DNA from: Lantana camara | Taxonomy: Eukaryota > Streptophyta > Magnoliopsida > Lamiales > Verbenaceae | Length of the DNA stretch: 64,000 nt | Direction of reading: 5' to 3' | Assembly: GCA_037501455.1 (NCBI GenBank) | Contig: CM074865.1 | Location: 3,545,001-3,609,000, forward strand | Shown here: positions 11,211-22,033 of the stretch, piece by piece | How positions within the stretch are numbered: the first letter of the stretch is position 1 | How the letters are laid out: each line of letters starts with the position of its first letter | Position numbers and translations under genes: made by a program | The notes under the pieces: generated by a model | What the model was told of the DNA's origin: nothing | What the model saw: only the letters and a program-made list of their open reading frames with translations | The model's database searches: none

Positions 11211-12596
11211 ATTGATGATAAGTGTGTGGCCTTGCAAATACTTTCATTTATTTATTTGATTTAGGTCCTTAATCAATTGATTCTCAGACTTGAAGTTTAT
11301 GCCTTGTTACGTTGTTCTCAAATCCCATATTTGCAATTTATTATTTTTATGGTTAAATCATGAGTATGCGGTAGGTGAAATTTGTTGGCATAAGTTAAAG
11401 AAATTGTAGTGAAATTCGTTGAGATTTTCCTTTTTAAGCATTTAAACTTCTAACTTTGCTTATAATATCTACCTTGTTAAGGTACGTGCTGGTCGTTTGC
11501 CGCTGTGAGGTCAATTGAATCAGTTAATAAAATAGTAAATGACTTTCTAGTTGAATTATCAAAGCAAAAAATGATCGATAGCAACTGTCGTAATTGCGGT
11601 CATCATGGAAGTCTCGCCGAAAAAGCATTTTGGTACATAATTGAGCATGAGGAGCTATGCTTAGACCGTGACTACCCATACCGAGGGAAAGTAGGAATGT
11701 GCCAAAAGAACAAAGTAAAATTTCCTTTTTATTTTTGTTAATTTGCCTATTTTCTAGGGGCCTTTTTTTAAAACTCCCCATGAGTTGAAAAAATTTTAGT
11801 TTGCTCCCTATTTAAAAAATTATTTTTGTTCACTCCCGGATGAGAATCATAATTTTAGTTTGCTCCCCATTTTTTGCCGCACATACGACATATTATGAAA
11901 AATATACAACATATTACGATTTAGGTACGCGATTCTTGAGTTTTTTTACTTGAACATGGGGAACAAACTAAAAATAGACTCCACAATTGGGGATTTTTCC
12001 ATAATTTCCCGTATTTTGCTATTTAAATAATTAATTTTTTTTTTCTTTTTTGCAGTTTAATAAACGGGTGGGAAGAATTGAATCATATGGCCTCGCACCA
12101 CCGGGAGATGAAGAACAACTCAAAAGAGTTGTTGCTTCGCAGCCCATGGTCGGTCGGGTTATACTTTCGCAGCCTTTCATCGAATACGAAGGGGTTTGTT
12201 TTATCGATATTTTAAAATTCATTTAAAGTTTAAAATTTTGTAACCCATTCATTGTTATGCAGGGTATATCTAAGTACCGACGCCTCCAGTGCTTCCCCAT
12301 CAAAGTCCATTTCCATGATATGTTGATAGTTGGATATGGATCCGAAAAGAGGAAGGATTTTTTGGGTTATTAAGAACTCGTGGAGGAAAGGCTGGGGAGA
12401 AGAGGGGTACATGAGATTGTAGAGGAATATCGGTATTCCTGATGGGCTGCGTGGTATAAATCAGCCATGTTGGTATCCTATCATCGCCAATCCCAAAAAA
12501 GAAGAGCAAGAATATCATGGCCAAACCAAAAAGGAAAATCAAGAATTGGAAGAGGAAGAATTGAGAGAGAAGTGTTTTTTGTACTTTTTTATGTAG
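11150..12596 (+). pseudogene. Papain-like cysteine protease pseudogene, unit 2
   Basis: Same exon order as unit 1: exon 1 near 11150-11203, exon 2 at 11482-11714 (T-C-W-S-F-A, catalytic Cys kept), exon 3 at 12056-12193 and exon 4 from 12263 to a stop at 12594. It shares the extra T and the TAG after YMRL seen in unit 1, so the copy was already dead when amplified. Private changes include ATVGS to AAVRS in exon 2. GT4 and A-block sequence follow. Confidence 0.85.
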
Positions 12597-12960
12597 TATT
12601 TGTGCTTCTGTTGTGTTTGATGTTGTATTTGTTTTGAAGCAACAGGTAGTTGAAAATGTCTTTTGTGGCATGGTATGTTAGTAATCAACTCTGCCTAGCG
12701 ATCCCAACTGAATACATTGTTGTCCTTTTATTATATTTCTACTAGATCTTCAATTTCATGAAGAAATTAATTATAATTCGATTGTAAACTTGTTGTTTTT
12801 TTAGCATAAGTTGCCTGGTGATTGAGGACATTAAGTTATAGTTCGTATTGTTATGGTGTTCATTATATTTTATAGTTCAAGAGTTTTTAGTTATTGAGCT
12901 TCCTATCTATGTATCGATGGCTGTAGGATGACAATGTCATTTTTAAATGCATTTTTATAG

Positions 12961-13103
12961 GTGGGCCATTACTGTTAATGGAGCTTGCCTTTTTGCTAAG
13001 AGTTGTTAGTACACGGGTTGTCTGGATCTCTAATCAGAAGCTGACTGAAACTGATGAAGTGGTATACAGTTTGGAACAAAGGATGAAAGATAGGGGAGTG
13101 GAC
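12961..13103 (+). pseudogene. GT4-type glycosyltransferase exon fragment, unit 2
   Basis: Nearly identical to the unit 1 exon, with the same flanks: TTTTTATAG acceptor, GTATGATG donor, then the abrupt switch to A-block near 13220. Too short and isolated to encode an enzyme. Confidence 0.6.
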
Positions 13104-13223
13104 GTATGATGAAGTTCATTCTTGAAATCTAGTTAATTTGAGAAAACATTTTTTAAGTTTATTTGCTGCTATTGTATCAGAGTTGTAATAGTTGATCATT
13201 ATTCGATGCAAATTTTGTCCTAG

Positions 13224-13722
13224 AGAATGGCGATGGCGCTGAGACTCTAAGAGATCCACCTCCTCCCCTTTAGCTCTGGCCGTTATTACCCAACTTATTA
13301 TTATAGGCTTGCCCCCACTGACCTTGCTCTTTTCTTTTCCTTGGCGCATTCGGGTAAGTAAAAAAGTCCCAAACGAGGTCCGTTGTAAAAAGACGAGGGC
13401 TTTGCCCTTGCATGATAATGTTGGATCACCGCCTTCCTACATTGATTGGTGGAAGAATGGTGTTGTTACACCTGTGCACAATCAATGATGCACTTTGCGC
13501 TAGAGAATGACGATGGCGCTGAGACTCTAAGAGATTCGCGTCCTCCCCTTCAGCTCAGGTCATTATTACCCAGCTTATTATTATAGGCCTGCCCTACTGC
13601 CCTTGCTTTTTTCCTTTCCTTAGCGCGTTCGGGTAAGCAAAAAAGTCCCAAATGCTGGATCACCGCCTTCCTCCATTGATTGGAGGAAGAATGGTGTTCT
13701 TACACCTATGCGCAATCAACGC
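13224..13722 (+). repeat. A-block repeats between units 2 and 3
   Basis: Duplicate of 10712-11210 with very few differences. The papain exon-1 motif occurs near 13430 and 13668. Confidence 0.75.
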
Positions 13723-15105
13723 ATTGATGATAAGTGTGTGGCCTTGCAAATACTTTCATTTATTTATTTGATTTAGGTCCTTAATCAATTGATTCTCAGA
13801 CTTGAAGTTTATGCCTTGTTACGTTGTTCTCAAATCCCATATTTGCAATTTATTATTTTTATGGTTAAATCATGAGTATGCGGTAGGTGAAATTTGTTGG
13901 CATAAGTTAAGGAAATTGTAGTGAAATTCGTTGAGATTTTCCTTTTTAAGCATTTAAACTTCTAACTTTGCTTATAATATCTACCTTGTTAAGGTACGTG
14001 CTGGTCGTTTGCCGCTGTGGGGTCAATTGACTCAGTTAATAAAATAGTAAATGGCTTTCTAGATGAATTATCAAAGCAAAAAATGATCGATGGCAACTGT
14101 CGTAACTGCGGTCATCATGGAAGTCTCGCCGGAAAAGCATTTTGGTACATAATTGAGTATGAGGGGCTATGCTTAGACCGTGACTACCCATATCGAGGGA
14201 AACTCGGAACGTGCCAAAAGGACAAAGTAAATTTTCCTTTTTATTTTTGTTAATTTGCCTATTTTCTAGGGGCCTTTTTCTTAAAACTCCCCATGCGTTG
14301 AAAAAATTTTAGTTTGCTCCCCATGTTCAAAATTATTTTTGTTCACTCCCCAGATGAGAATCATAATTTTAGTTTGCTCCCCATTTTTTGCAGCACATAT
14401 GACATATTGTGAAAAATATACAATATATTACGATTTAGGTACGCGATTCTTGAGTTTTTTTACTTGAACATGGAGAGCAAACTAAAAATAGACTCCATAA
14501 TTGGGGATTTTTCCATAATTTCCCGTATTTTGCTATTTCAATAATTAATTTTTTTTTTCTTTTTTGCAGTTTAATAAACGGGTGGGAAGAATTGAAACAT
14601 ATGGCCTCGCACCACCGGGAGATGAAGAACAACTCAAAAGAGTTGTTGCTTCGCAGCCCTTGGTCGGTCGGGTCATACTTTCGCAGACTTTCATCGAATA
14701 CGAAGGGGTTTGTTTTATCGATATTTTAAAATTCAATTAAAGCTTAAAATTTTGTAACCCATCAATTGTTATGCAGGGTATATTTAAGTACCGACGCCTC
14801 CAGTGCATCCCCATCAAAGTCCATTTCCATGATATGTTGATAGTTGGATATGGATCCGAAAAGAGGAAGGATTTTTTGGGTTATTAAGAACTCGTGGGGG
14901 AAAGGCTGGGGAGAAGAGGGGTACATGAGATTGTAGAGGAATATCGGTATTCCTGATGGGCTGTGTGGTATAAATCAACCATGTTGGTATCCTATCATGG
15001 CCAATCCCAAAAAAGAAGAGCAAGAATATCATGGCCAAACCAAAAAGGAAAAGCAAGAATTGGAAGAGGAAGACTTGAGAGAGAAGTGTTTTTTGTCCAT
15101 TTTTA
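13664..15105 (+). pseudogene. Papain-like cysteine protease pseudogene, unit 3
   Basis: Exon 1 lies near 13664-13720, exon 2 at 13994-14226, exon 3 at 14570-14707 and exon 4 from 14777. The extra T and the TAG after YMRL are again present. The unit stops near 15160, where its tail is fused to the start of unit 4 (GAAGCAACAAGCAGTTGGG), so GT4 and A-block are missing from this unit. Confidence 0.8.
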
Positions 15106-15164
15106 TGTTGTATTTGTACTTCTGTTGTGTTTGATGTTGTATTTGTTTTGAAGCAACAAGCAGT

Positions 15165-16291
15165 TGGGTCAGTTGAAAAAGCATTTTGGTCGTTTGCACT
15201 GTGGGGAGAGTTGAATCAGTTAATAAAATAGTAAATGGCTTTCTAGTTGAATTATCAAAGCAAAAAATGGTCGATTGCGACTGTCGTAACTGCAGTCATC
15301 ATGGAGGTCTCGCTGAAAAAGCATTTTGGTACATAATTGAGCATGACGGGCTATGCTTAGACCGTGACTACCCATACCGAGAGAAAGTCGTAATGTGCCA
15401 AAAGGACAAAGTAAAATTTCCTTTTTATTTTTGTTAATTTGCTTATTTTCTAGGGGCCTTTTTTTAAAACTCCACATGAGTTGAAAAAATTTTAGTTTGC
15501 TCCCCATTTTAAAAATTATTTTTGTTCACTCCCCGGATGAGAATCATAATTTTAGTTTGCTCCCCATTTTTTGTCGCACATACGACATATTACGAAAAAT
15601 ATACAACATATTACGATTTAGGTACGCGATTCTTGAGTTTGTTTACTTGAACATGGGGAACAAACTAAAAATAGACTCCACAATTGGGGATTTTTCCACA
15701 ATTTCCCGTATTTTGCTATTTAAATAATTAATTTTTTTTCTTTTTTGCAGTTTAATAAACGGGTGGGAAGAATTGAATCATATGGCCTCGCACCACCCGG
15801 AGATGAAGAACAACTCAAAAGAGTTGTTGCTTCGCAGCCCTTGGTCGGTCGGGTTATACTTCCACAGACTTTCATCGAATACGAAGGGGTTTGTTTTATC
15901 GATATTTTAAAATTCAGTTAAAGTTTAAAGTTTTGTAACCCATTCATTGTTATGCAGGGTATATTTAAGTACCGACGCCTCCAGTGCATCCCCATCAAAG
16001 TCCATTTCCATGATATGTTGATAGTTGGATATGGATCCGAAAAGAGGAAGGATTTTTTAGGTTATTAAGAACTCGTGGGGGAAAGGCTGGGGAGAAGAGG
16101 GGTACATGAGATTGTAGAGGAATATAGGTATTCCTGATGGGCTGTGTGGTATAAATCAGCCATGTTGGTATCCTATCATGGCCAATCCCAAAAAAGAAGA
16201 GCAAGAATATCATGGCCAAACCAAAAAGGAAAAGTAAGAATTGGAAGAGGAAGAATTGAGAGAGAAGTGTTTTTTGTCCTTTTTTATGTAG
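15165..16291 (+). pseudogene. Papain-like cysteine protease pseudogene, unit 4
   Basis: Begins inside exon 2, after the catalytic-Cys codon, at the deletion junction near 15165-15190. Exon 2 ends at 15410, exon 3 is 15751-15888 and exon 4 starts at 15958, with a stop at 16289. It carries the TAG after YMRL like the others. It lacks exon 1 and the active-site Cys, so it is the most reduced copy. Confidence 0.8.
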
Positions 16292-16655
16292 TATTTGTGC
16301 TTCTGTTGTGTTTGATGTTGTATTTGTTTTGAAGCAACAGGTAGTTGAAAATGTCTTTTGTGGCATGGTATGTTAGTGATCAACTCTGCCTAGCGATCCC
16401 AACTGAATACATTGTTATCCTTTTATTATATTTCTACTAGATCTTCAATTTCATGAAGAAATTAATTATAATTCGATTGTAAACTTGTTGTTTTTTTAGC
16501 ATAAGTTGCCTGGTGATTGAGGACATTAAGTTATAGTTCGTATTGTTATGGTGTTCATTATATTTTATAGTTCAAGAGTTTTTAGTTATTGAGCTTCCTA
16601 TCTATGTATGGATGGTTGTAGGATGACAATGTCATTTTTAAATGCATTTTTATAG

Positions 16656-17178
16656 GTGGGCCTTTACTGTTAATGGAGCTTGCCTTTTTGTTAAGAATTG
16701 TTAGTACACGGGTTGTCTGGATCACTAATCAGAAGCTGACTGAAACTGATGAAGTGATATACAGTTTGGAATAAAGGATGAAAGATAGTAGAGTGGAGGT
16801 ATGATGCAGTTCATTCTTGAAATCTAGTTAATTTCAAAAAACATTTTTTAAGTTCATTTGCTGCTATTGTATCAGAGTTGTAATAGTTGATCATTATTCG
16901 ATGCAAATTTTATCCACAAGAGATCAAGAAGTTGTTAATACAGCTCTTAAATCTGACCTAGTCATTTTAAATACTATTGTGGCTGGAAAGTAGTTGGATG
17001 ATGTGCCCAAAGAAAATGTGCCTCGAGTTCTCCCCAAGGTTTTGTGGTGGATTTATGAAATGAGAGGGCATTACTTTGAACTGGAGTATGTTAAGCACCT
17101 CCCTTTTATTGCAGGTTCCATGATTGATTCACACACTACTGCTGAATACTGGAAAAACCAAACGCATGAGTATTTAGG
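16656..17178 (+). pseudogene. GT4-type glycosyltransferase pseudogene, two exons
   Basis: Exon a (16656-16798) matches the fragments in units 1 and 2 but has a TAA in the YSLE.RMKD part. Exon b (about 16914-17178) reads VVNTALKSDLVILNTIVAGK, a TAG stop, then VLPKVLWWIYEMRGHYFELE, FIAGSMIDSHTTAEYWKNQ and THEYLG before a GT donor. This is the N-terminal half of a plant GT4 glycosyltransferase (UDP-glycosyltransferase superfamily, probably endomembrane). The sugar-donor-binding C-terminal half is absent. Two in-frame stops make it non-functional. Confidence 0.65.
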
Positions 17179-18286
17179 GTATTCCACTTTACATCTTCTA
17201 TATGATACTCGTACTTCGATTTGTTTCTAGAACGTTTTGAGCATAATTCTAGCAAGAGCAAATAAAATTGTGCATATTTGTATAGTACGGTTGGTATTCG
17301 AGTATTCAAAACTTAATAAGAATATTTGGTAGAAACAATTTCTTATTTCTTGATCTTTACTGTACTTGTTGCTATTTAATAGAGAATCGATGGACAAGCT
17401 ACTTAATAGTTACTACAGGCATAAAACTTCAGCATGCGTTTTTACCGCTGTTATCCTGTGACTTTGTTTCATTTCCCTCACACATATGCATACATTTTAG
17501 CACATGTTGAGGCATATCCGTCTTTGAACGATTTGTGAACCATTCTGACTATTCAGAACATGATATGTCATATCCAGAAACGTGCACTAAAATTTCAGTT
17601 GGTGTCCTCAACAACAGGAGGAGGTCCCCTGTACATGCATGTATATCAAGACAATGTTCAATAATGTGACTCTGTATCCTGCATACAAATTGCACTTGAC
17701 TCAGTGGAAAACTATAATGTGATAGGATGGAAAACTATAATTTTGGAAATACTTGTTCCGAATAGACTTTTATTCTCCAAGATACTCCTCATGCAGGGTC
17801 TAGAGTCCTGAAAATTAGAGAAGTTCTTGAACATGATACCTAATAATTTGATTCAGATAAGATAAATAAGATATAAAGGGTGGTCTTTTACAAATATATA
17901 TTTCTTTGAGGAAAAAACAATTTACCATGCATTATGAACCTTTTTTTAATTTTTTATTTGAATTTTCATATATTTAAAATTATGATCTATACTTTATAAA
18001 AAAATTTAGATTGTCATTTGTACTTTCTAAAAAATTTCAAATTATCGTTTCATTCATTTAGGTGTTAATGCGTGGCTCATTTTTTGTCGAAAATTATTAA
18101 TTTTTCGTTGGAAATGAGAGATGTGTTAACACCTAAATGGCCGAGATGATAATTTGAAAATTTTTACTAAATATAGATGACAACCTCAAATATTTGAAAG
18201 TTCGGATAAAAAGTTAAAAAAAAAAGTGTTATAGTATAGGAGTAGTTGTTTTTTCCTCTATTTCTTTAAACCATCATAAAATACAA

Positions 18287-20190
18287 GAGCAAATTACATT
18301 TTTGGTCCCATAGGATTGGGCGATTTGCAATTTTGGTCCCATTGTTTTAAAAAGTGACAATTTTGGTCCCGTAGGTTTCAATTTGTGACAATTTTGGTCC
18401 CAACCGTCAATTTTTGGATGGAAACCGTTAAACGCATGCGCAAGGGAAAAGTCAAATACAATATTTGACAAAAATAAACCATAAAGGTAGCTGTAGCCCA
18501 ACGGTCGCGAGCCAGCTCCTTCTAGGCGAGGTCCAGCGTTCAAAACCCAACCACCACATTTTTTGTTCAAATAATTATTTTGTTAAAATATTAATAAATT
18601 TTAATACTAATATAATATAAATATATTACTATGTTTAAATATATTATATAAATATATTATTATGCTTAAATATATTATAAATATATTATATAAATATAAA
18701 TTTATTTTAATAATAATATATTATATAAATACATAATATATATTTTATACATTTATATATTATATATATATATATTTATATATATATATATTAATGTATA
18801 TAGTACATATAATATAAAAATATATATTATAACTTAAAAAATATTTTTAAACATAGTAATATATTTATATTATATTAGTATTAAAATTTATTTATATTTT
18901 AACATAACAATATATTATATTTTTATTTTAACATAATAATATATTTCTATTATATTTTAACATAATAATATATTTGTATTATATTACTATTAAATATATT
19001 ATTATGTTTAAATATTTTTTTAAGCTATAATATTATTTAATATATATATATATATATACACGTGTTATACATTTTATACGTATATATATTATAAATTATT
19101 AATATTATATATACCATAGCTTAAAATTATATTAATATTAATGTATATTTATATTTTAACATAATAATATATTATATTTATACTTTAACATAATAATATA
19201 TTTATATTGTATTATTATTTAAATTTATTTATATTTTAACATAATAATTATAGCTTAAAAAAATATTTGAACATAATAATATATTATATTTATATTTTAA
19301 CATAATAATACGTATATACGTATGTACATAGCTAAAATTATATTAATATTAATGTATATTTATATTTTAACATAATAATATATTTATATTATATTATTAT
19401 TTAAATTTATTTATATTTTAACATAATAATTATAGCTTAAAAAAATATTTGAACATAATAATATATTATATTTATATTTTAACATAATAATACGTATATA
19501 CGTATAAAATGTATATACGTATAAAGTGTATATTATGTATTTATATAATATATTATTATGTTAAAATATAAATATACATTAATATTAATATAATTTTAAG
19601 CTATGATATATATAAATATTATTAATATAAATATAATTTTAAGCTATGATATATATAATATTAATATATATATAATATATACGTATAAAATGTATATTAT
19701 GTATTTATAAAAAATAATATTTATATACTATATATATATATATATATTAAATATTATGTATTTTTATATTATATAAAAATATATTATTATGTTAAAACAT
19801 ATATATTTATTAAATAATATTTAACTTAAAAAATATTTTAACATAATAATATATTTATATTATATTATTATTAAATTTTATTTATATTTTAACATAATAA
19901 TTATTGAAGAAAAAAATTTGTATTGCCTGGGTTTTGAACCCTGGACCTCGCATAGGAGAAGCTGGCTCGCAACCGTTGGGCTACAGCTACCTTTATGGTT
20001 TTTTTTGGTCAAATATTTCTTTTAACTGTTCGCCTGCACATGCTTTTAACGGTTTCCGTCCACAAATTGACGGTTGGGACCAAAATTGTCACAAATTGAA
20101 ACCTACGGGACCAAAATTGACACTTTTTAAAACAATGGGACCAAAATTGCAAATCGCCCAATCCTATGGGACCAAAAATGTAATTTGCTC
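18287..20190. mobile_element. Non-autonomous Mutator-like element (MULE), 1,904 bp
   Basis: Ends: GAGCAAATTACATTTTTGG on the left and its exact complement on the right. Terminal inverted repeats extend about 300 bp. The 9-bp direct repeat AAAATACAA flanks it (18278-18286 and 20191-20199). The duplicate segment at 6945-6965 shows the unoccupied site (GAAATACAA once). Long TIRs plus a 9-bp TSD are the Mutator hallmark. The interior, about 18590-19890, is almost pure AT with many repeated ATATATT/ACATAATAATAT stretches. Open frames seen in the TIRs are mirror images of each other and not transposase, so mobility would need an enzyme from elsewhere. Confidence 0.9.
18486..18555 (+). other. tRNA-like sequence inside the MULE left TIR
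   Basis: The stretch from GGTAGCTGTAGCCCAACGG to GTTCAAAACCCAACC resembles a tRNA 5' part with an A-box-like TAGCCCAACGG and a T-arm with a B-box-like GTTCAAAACCC about 45 bases later. The mirrored copy in the right TIR (minus strand, about 19926-19991) has GGGTTCAAAACCC, a closer B-box. Cloverleaf pairing is imperfect, so it is not called a tRNA gene. Confidence 0.35.
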
Positions 20191-20559
20191 AAAATACAAA
20201 TATGTTTTCTTCAAAACCATTTCACTCTCTGCGAACTTAATTATTACTAATATCAATCCATTATAAATAAAGTTCTAATCGGTTATAGTTTGACAACAAC
20301 TTCACTTATGTTGATTCTGTTTGATGGTGAAAAAGCTAGACATTCGATTGCCACACGTACACAGACGACAGACGTTGCTCTTTAGTTGAGATGTTGTTTT
20401 CCTCTCTTAAAAGGTAATGACAAGCTCACATAGTTGTTGAGGCTCATGTCCTCTCCAAACATTTCATCTGCCGGATATTCAACAGGTTATTAGCTAGATT
20501 TCAAGTCGCAATGGGCAATAGGAAACTTGTAGTTCGTATAATGATATTCCAAGGTCAAC

Positions 20560-21250
20560 ACGACATCTATCATAGCGTCTGATCTTTGTAACAAATCGTG
20601 GAAAAGATTATGTGAATATAGCCACTTTTCCAGGCTCCCATCCCATTAGGCATGCACTCCAAAATCAAAGCCTTGAAATCTGGATTACTAGTATCTTGAT
20701 CAATCCAATGCCTTATTGCTCCTAGTAATCGTGTTTCTCTCTCAAAGTTTTGGCTCACATTTTTTGATTGTAGATCGAAATCTTTTATTGCTAACATTAG
20801 CTTGTCAGACATTTTCCTAACGAATACTAAAATGAAGCTCTCACCTCCAAGAATGTTGCTCTCGTTGAATACATCTGTCGCTTGTTGGAGTTCAAAGTAA
20901 AAACAAAAATTGGCTACTGCTACACAAATAGGTGGTATATAATGTACTTCACAATATTCTTTGAAGGTGTTGTTTTACTAATGTTTTCTCCATAAGGTGG
21001 AACCTTAAGACGGGTCGATCCACAAAAACTGTAGTGGTTTAGAAACGATTGAACAATAAATTTCAAAAAATACCCTTGGTAGGAACCGGCCGCCCTTCGA
21101 TTTTGTTGTACAAAATATTGAATATTCAAGGTTAGTATAACTAGAGACATTCCTGTGAACTGATTCCAAGATAAGTCTAATTGTCTTAAAAAGATTTTTA
21201 ATTTTTCGATCCTCAATTGGAACCCGAGTGAAATCTACTTACAAAAGGAC
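20560..21250 (-). pseudogene. LRR receptor-like kinase pseudogene fragment, copy 2
   Basis: Minus-strand frames repeat those of copy 1. At about 21120-21216 there is LDLSWNQFTGMS (LRR), then FCGSTRLKVPPYGEN near 21000, the usual junction between the LRR region and the membrane segment. At 20570-20812 there is LLGAIRHW, SNPDFKALILECMPNG and GYIHIIFST in kinase-lobe positions. Several frameshifts and stops break it. It would have been a plasma-membrane receptor kinase; it is now a relic duplicated with its neighbourhood. Confidence 0.65.
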
Positions 21251-21327
21251 ATCGAAAGCTTGGACAGAACAAGAAGTGAGCGAGATGATAAGCTTTTGTG
21301 GCGCATGTAAAAAGTGGGTCTTTTGTG

Positions 21328-21545
21328 CTTTTCGGCACCGTTTTCGACAAGGACATACGCTTTTGAAAGGGAAGACCGTCCTGCACTTTCCTGGTAAGCG
21401 ATAGGGATTGCTCAGGTTCAGGATCTCGTGATCAAGAGGTAGAGGTACTCTTGGACCTCAGATAACCTTCGCTATCTTTCTTTCTTCCCGGCCGGAGATG
21501 TCAAGTCATTGGTCAGTAGGCGGAAGAGAGTCATCTCTCATATCA
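21328..21545. other. Unplaced block of different composition
   Basis: About 200 bp from TTTTCGGCACCGTTTTCGAC to GTAGGCGGAAGAGAG is less AT-rich than its surroundings and is not part of the segmental duplication. No frame is clearly coding. It looks like organelle-derived or plastid/mitochondrial-style sequence, but I cannot confirm that. Confidence 0.3.
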
Positions 21546-21734
21546 TTAAGCTTGTACAAAGTAACTTTCAGAACCAACTTCTTTTAGGGCTAATTATTAA
21601 ATTGTCATTTAACTTTTTTTGTCCCCTTATTTCTTTTCTCTTTCTTCATTATGAATTCCTCATTAGCATTATAAGAATTACATTTATGAATAGTATCAAG
21701 TCAATTCAAAATTTTGATTTTGTTATTATACTTT

Positions 21735-22033
21735 GGGGTAATTTTAAAAAACTTCCCATTAGTTTGAAGATTTTTTACTTAACTCATCGAAAAATTATAC
21801 AACATAATAGCATATAAATACTATATTAGAACATTTTAGTACTATATTTTGTGAAATTTATATAATATAATATATTTTGTGAGTCTCGAAAAATTATACA
21901 ACATAATAGGATATAAATACGATATTATATCATATTTGTACTATACGTGGGGAGTTAAGTAAAAATTTGATGGTCAATTTGGGAGTTAAAGTAAAATTTT
22001 GATGCATAATAGGTATTTATCCGATATTACCCC
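21735..22033. mobile_element. MITE-like element with GGGGTAAT ends
   Basis: The left end GGGGTAATTTT...TTTTTTACTTAACTC is mirrored by GAGTTAAAGTAAAATTTT...GATATTACCCC on the right. Two inner direct repeats of CGAAAAATTATACAACATA occur near 21789 and 21887. It is AT-rich and non-coding. The TSD is unclear because the right flank is a T run. Confidence 0.5.

Larger units (their letters stand above)
8690..16905 (+). repeat. Tandem array of chimeric protease/glycosyltransferase units (2,512-bp period)
   Basis: The second papain exon starts at 8969, 11482 and 13994, giving spacings of 2,513 and 2,512 bp. A fourth copy near 15190 follows a deletion that removed the tail of unit 3 and the head of unit 4. 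Units 1 and 2 are nearly identical over their length (papain exons 2-4, GT4 exon, A-block). Unit 4 differs after about 16905, where the glycosyltransferase fragment continues instead of switching to the A-block. This marks the duplication breakpoint. Confidence 0.9.
17288..21327 (-). repeat. Segmental duplication copy 2, interrupted by a Mutator-like element
   Basis: Copy of 5950-8083. It runs 17288-18286, is broken by the 1,904-bp element, and resumes at 20200-21327. The summed length without the insert is close to copy 1. The right end stops at the same point (TTTTGTGC) before diverging into an unrelated block. Confidence 0.85.

Noticed and set aside
8690..17178. Regular repeats as a CRISPR array or other prokaryotic system
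   Set aside because: Units are 2.5 kb, contain intron-bearing plant gene relics, and the whole window is plant nuclear DNA.
18486..18555. A genuine tRNA gene in the MULE arm
   Set aside because: Acceptor and anticodon stems do not pair convincingly, so only tRNA-like resemblance is reported.
18274..20266. 98-aa and 120-aa frames at the two ends of the MULE
   Set aside because: They are mirror images produced by the inverted repeats, not genes.
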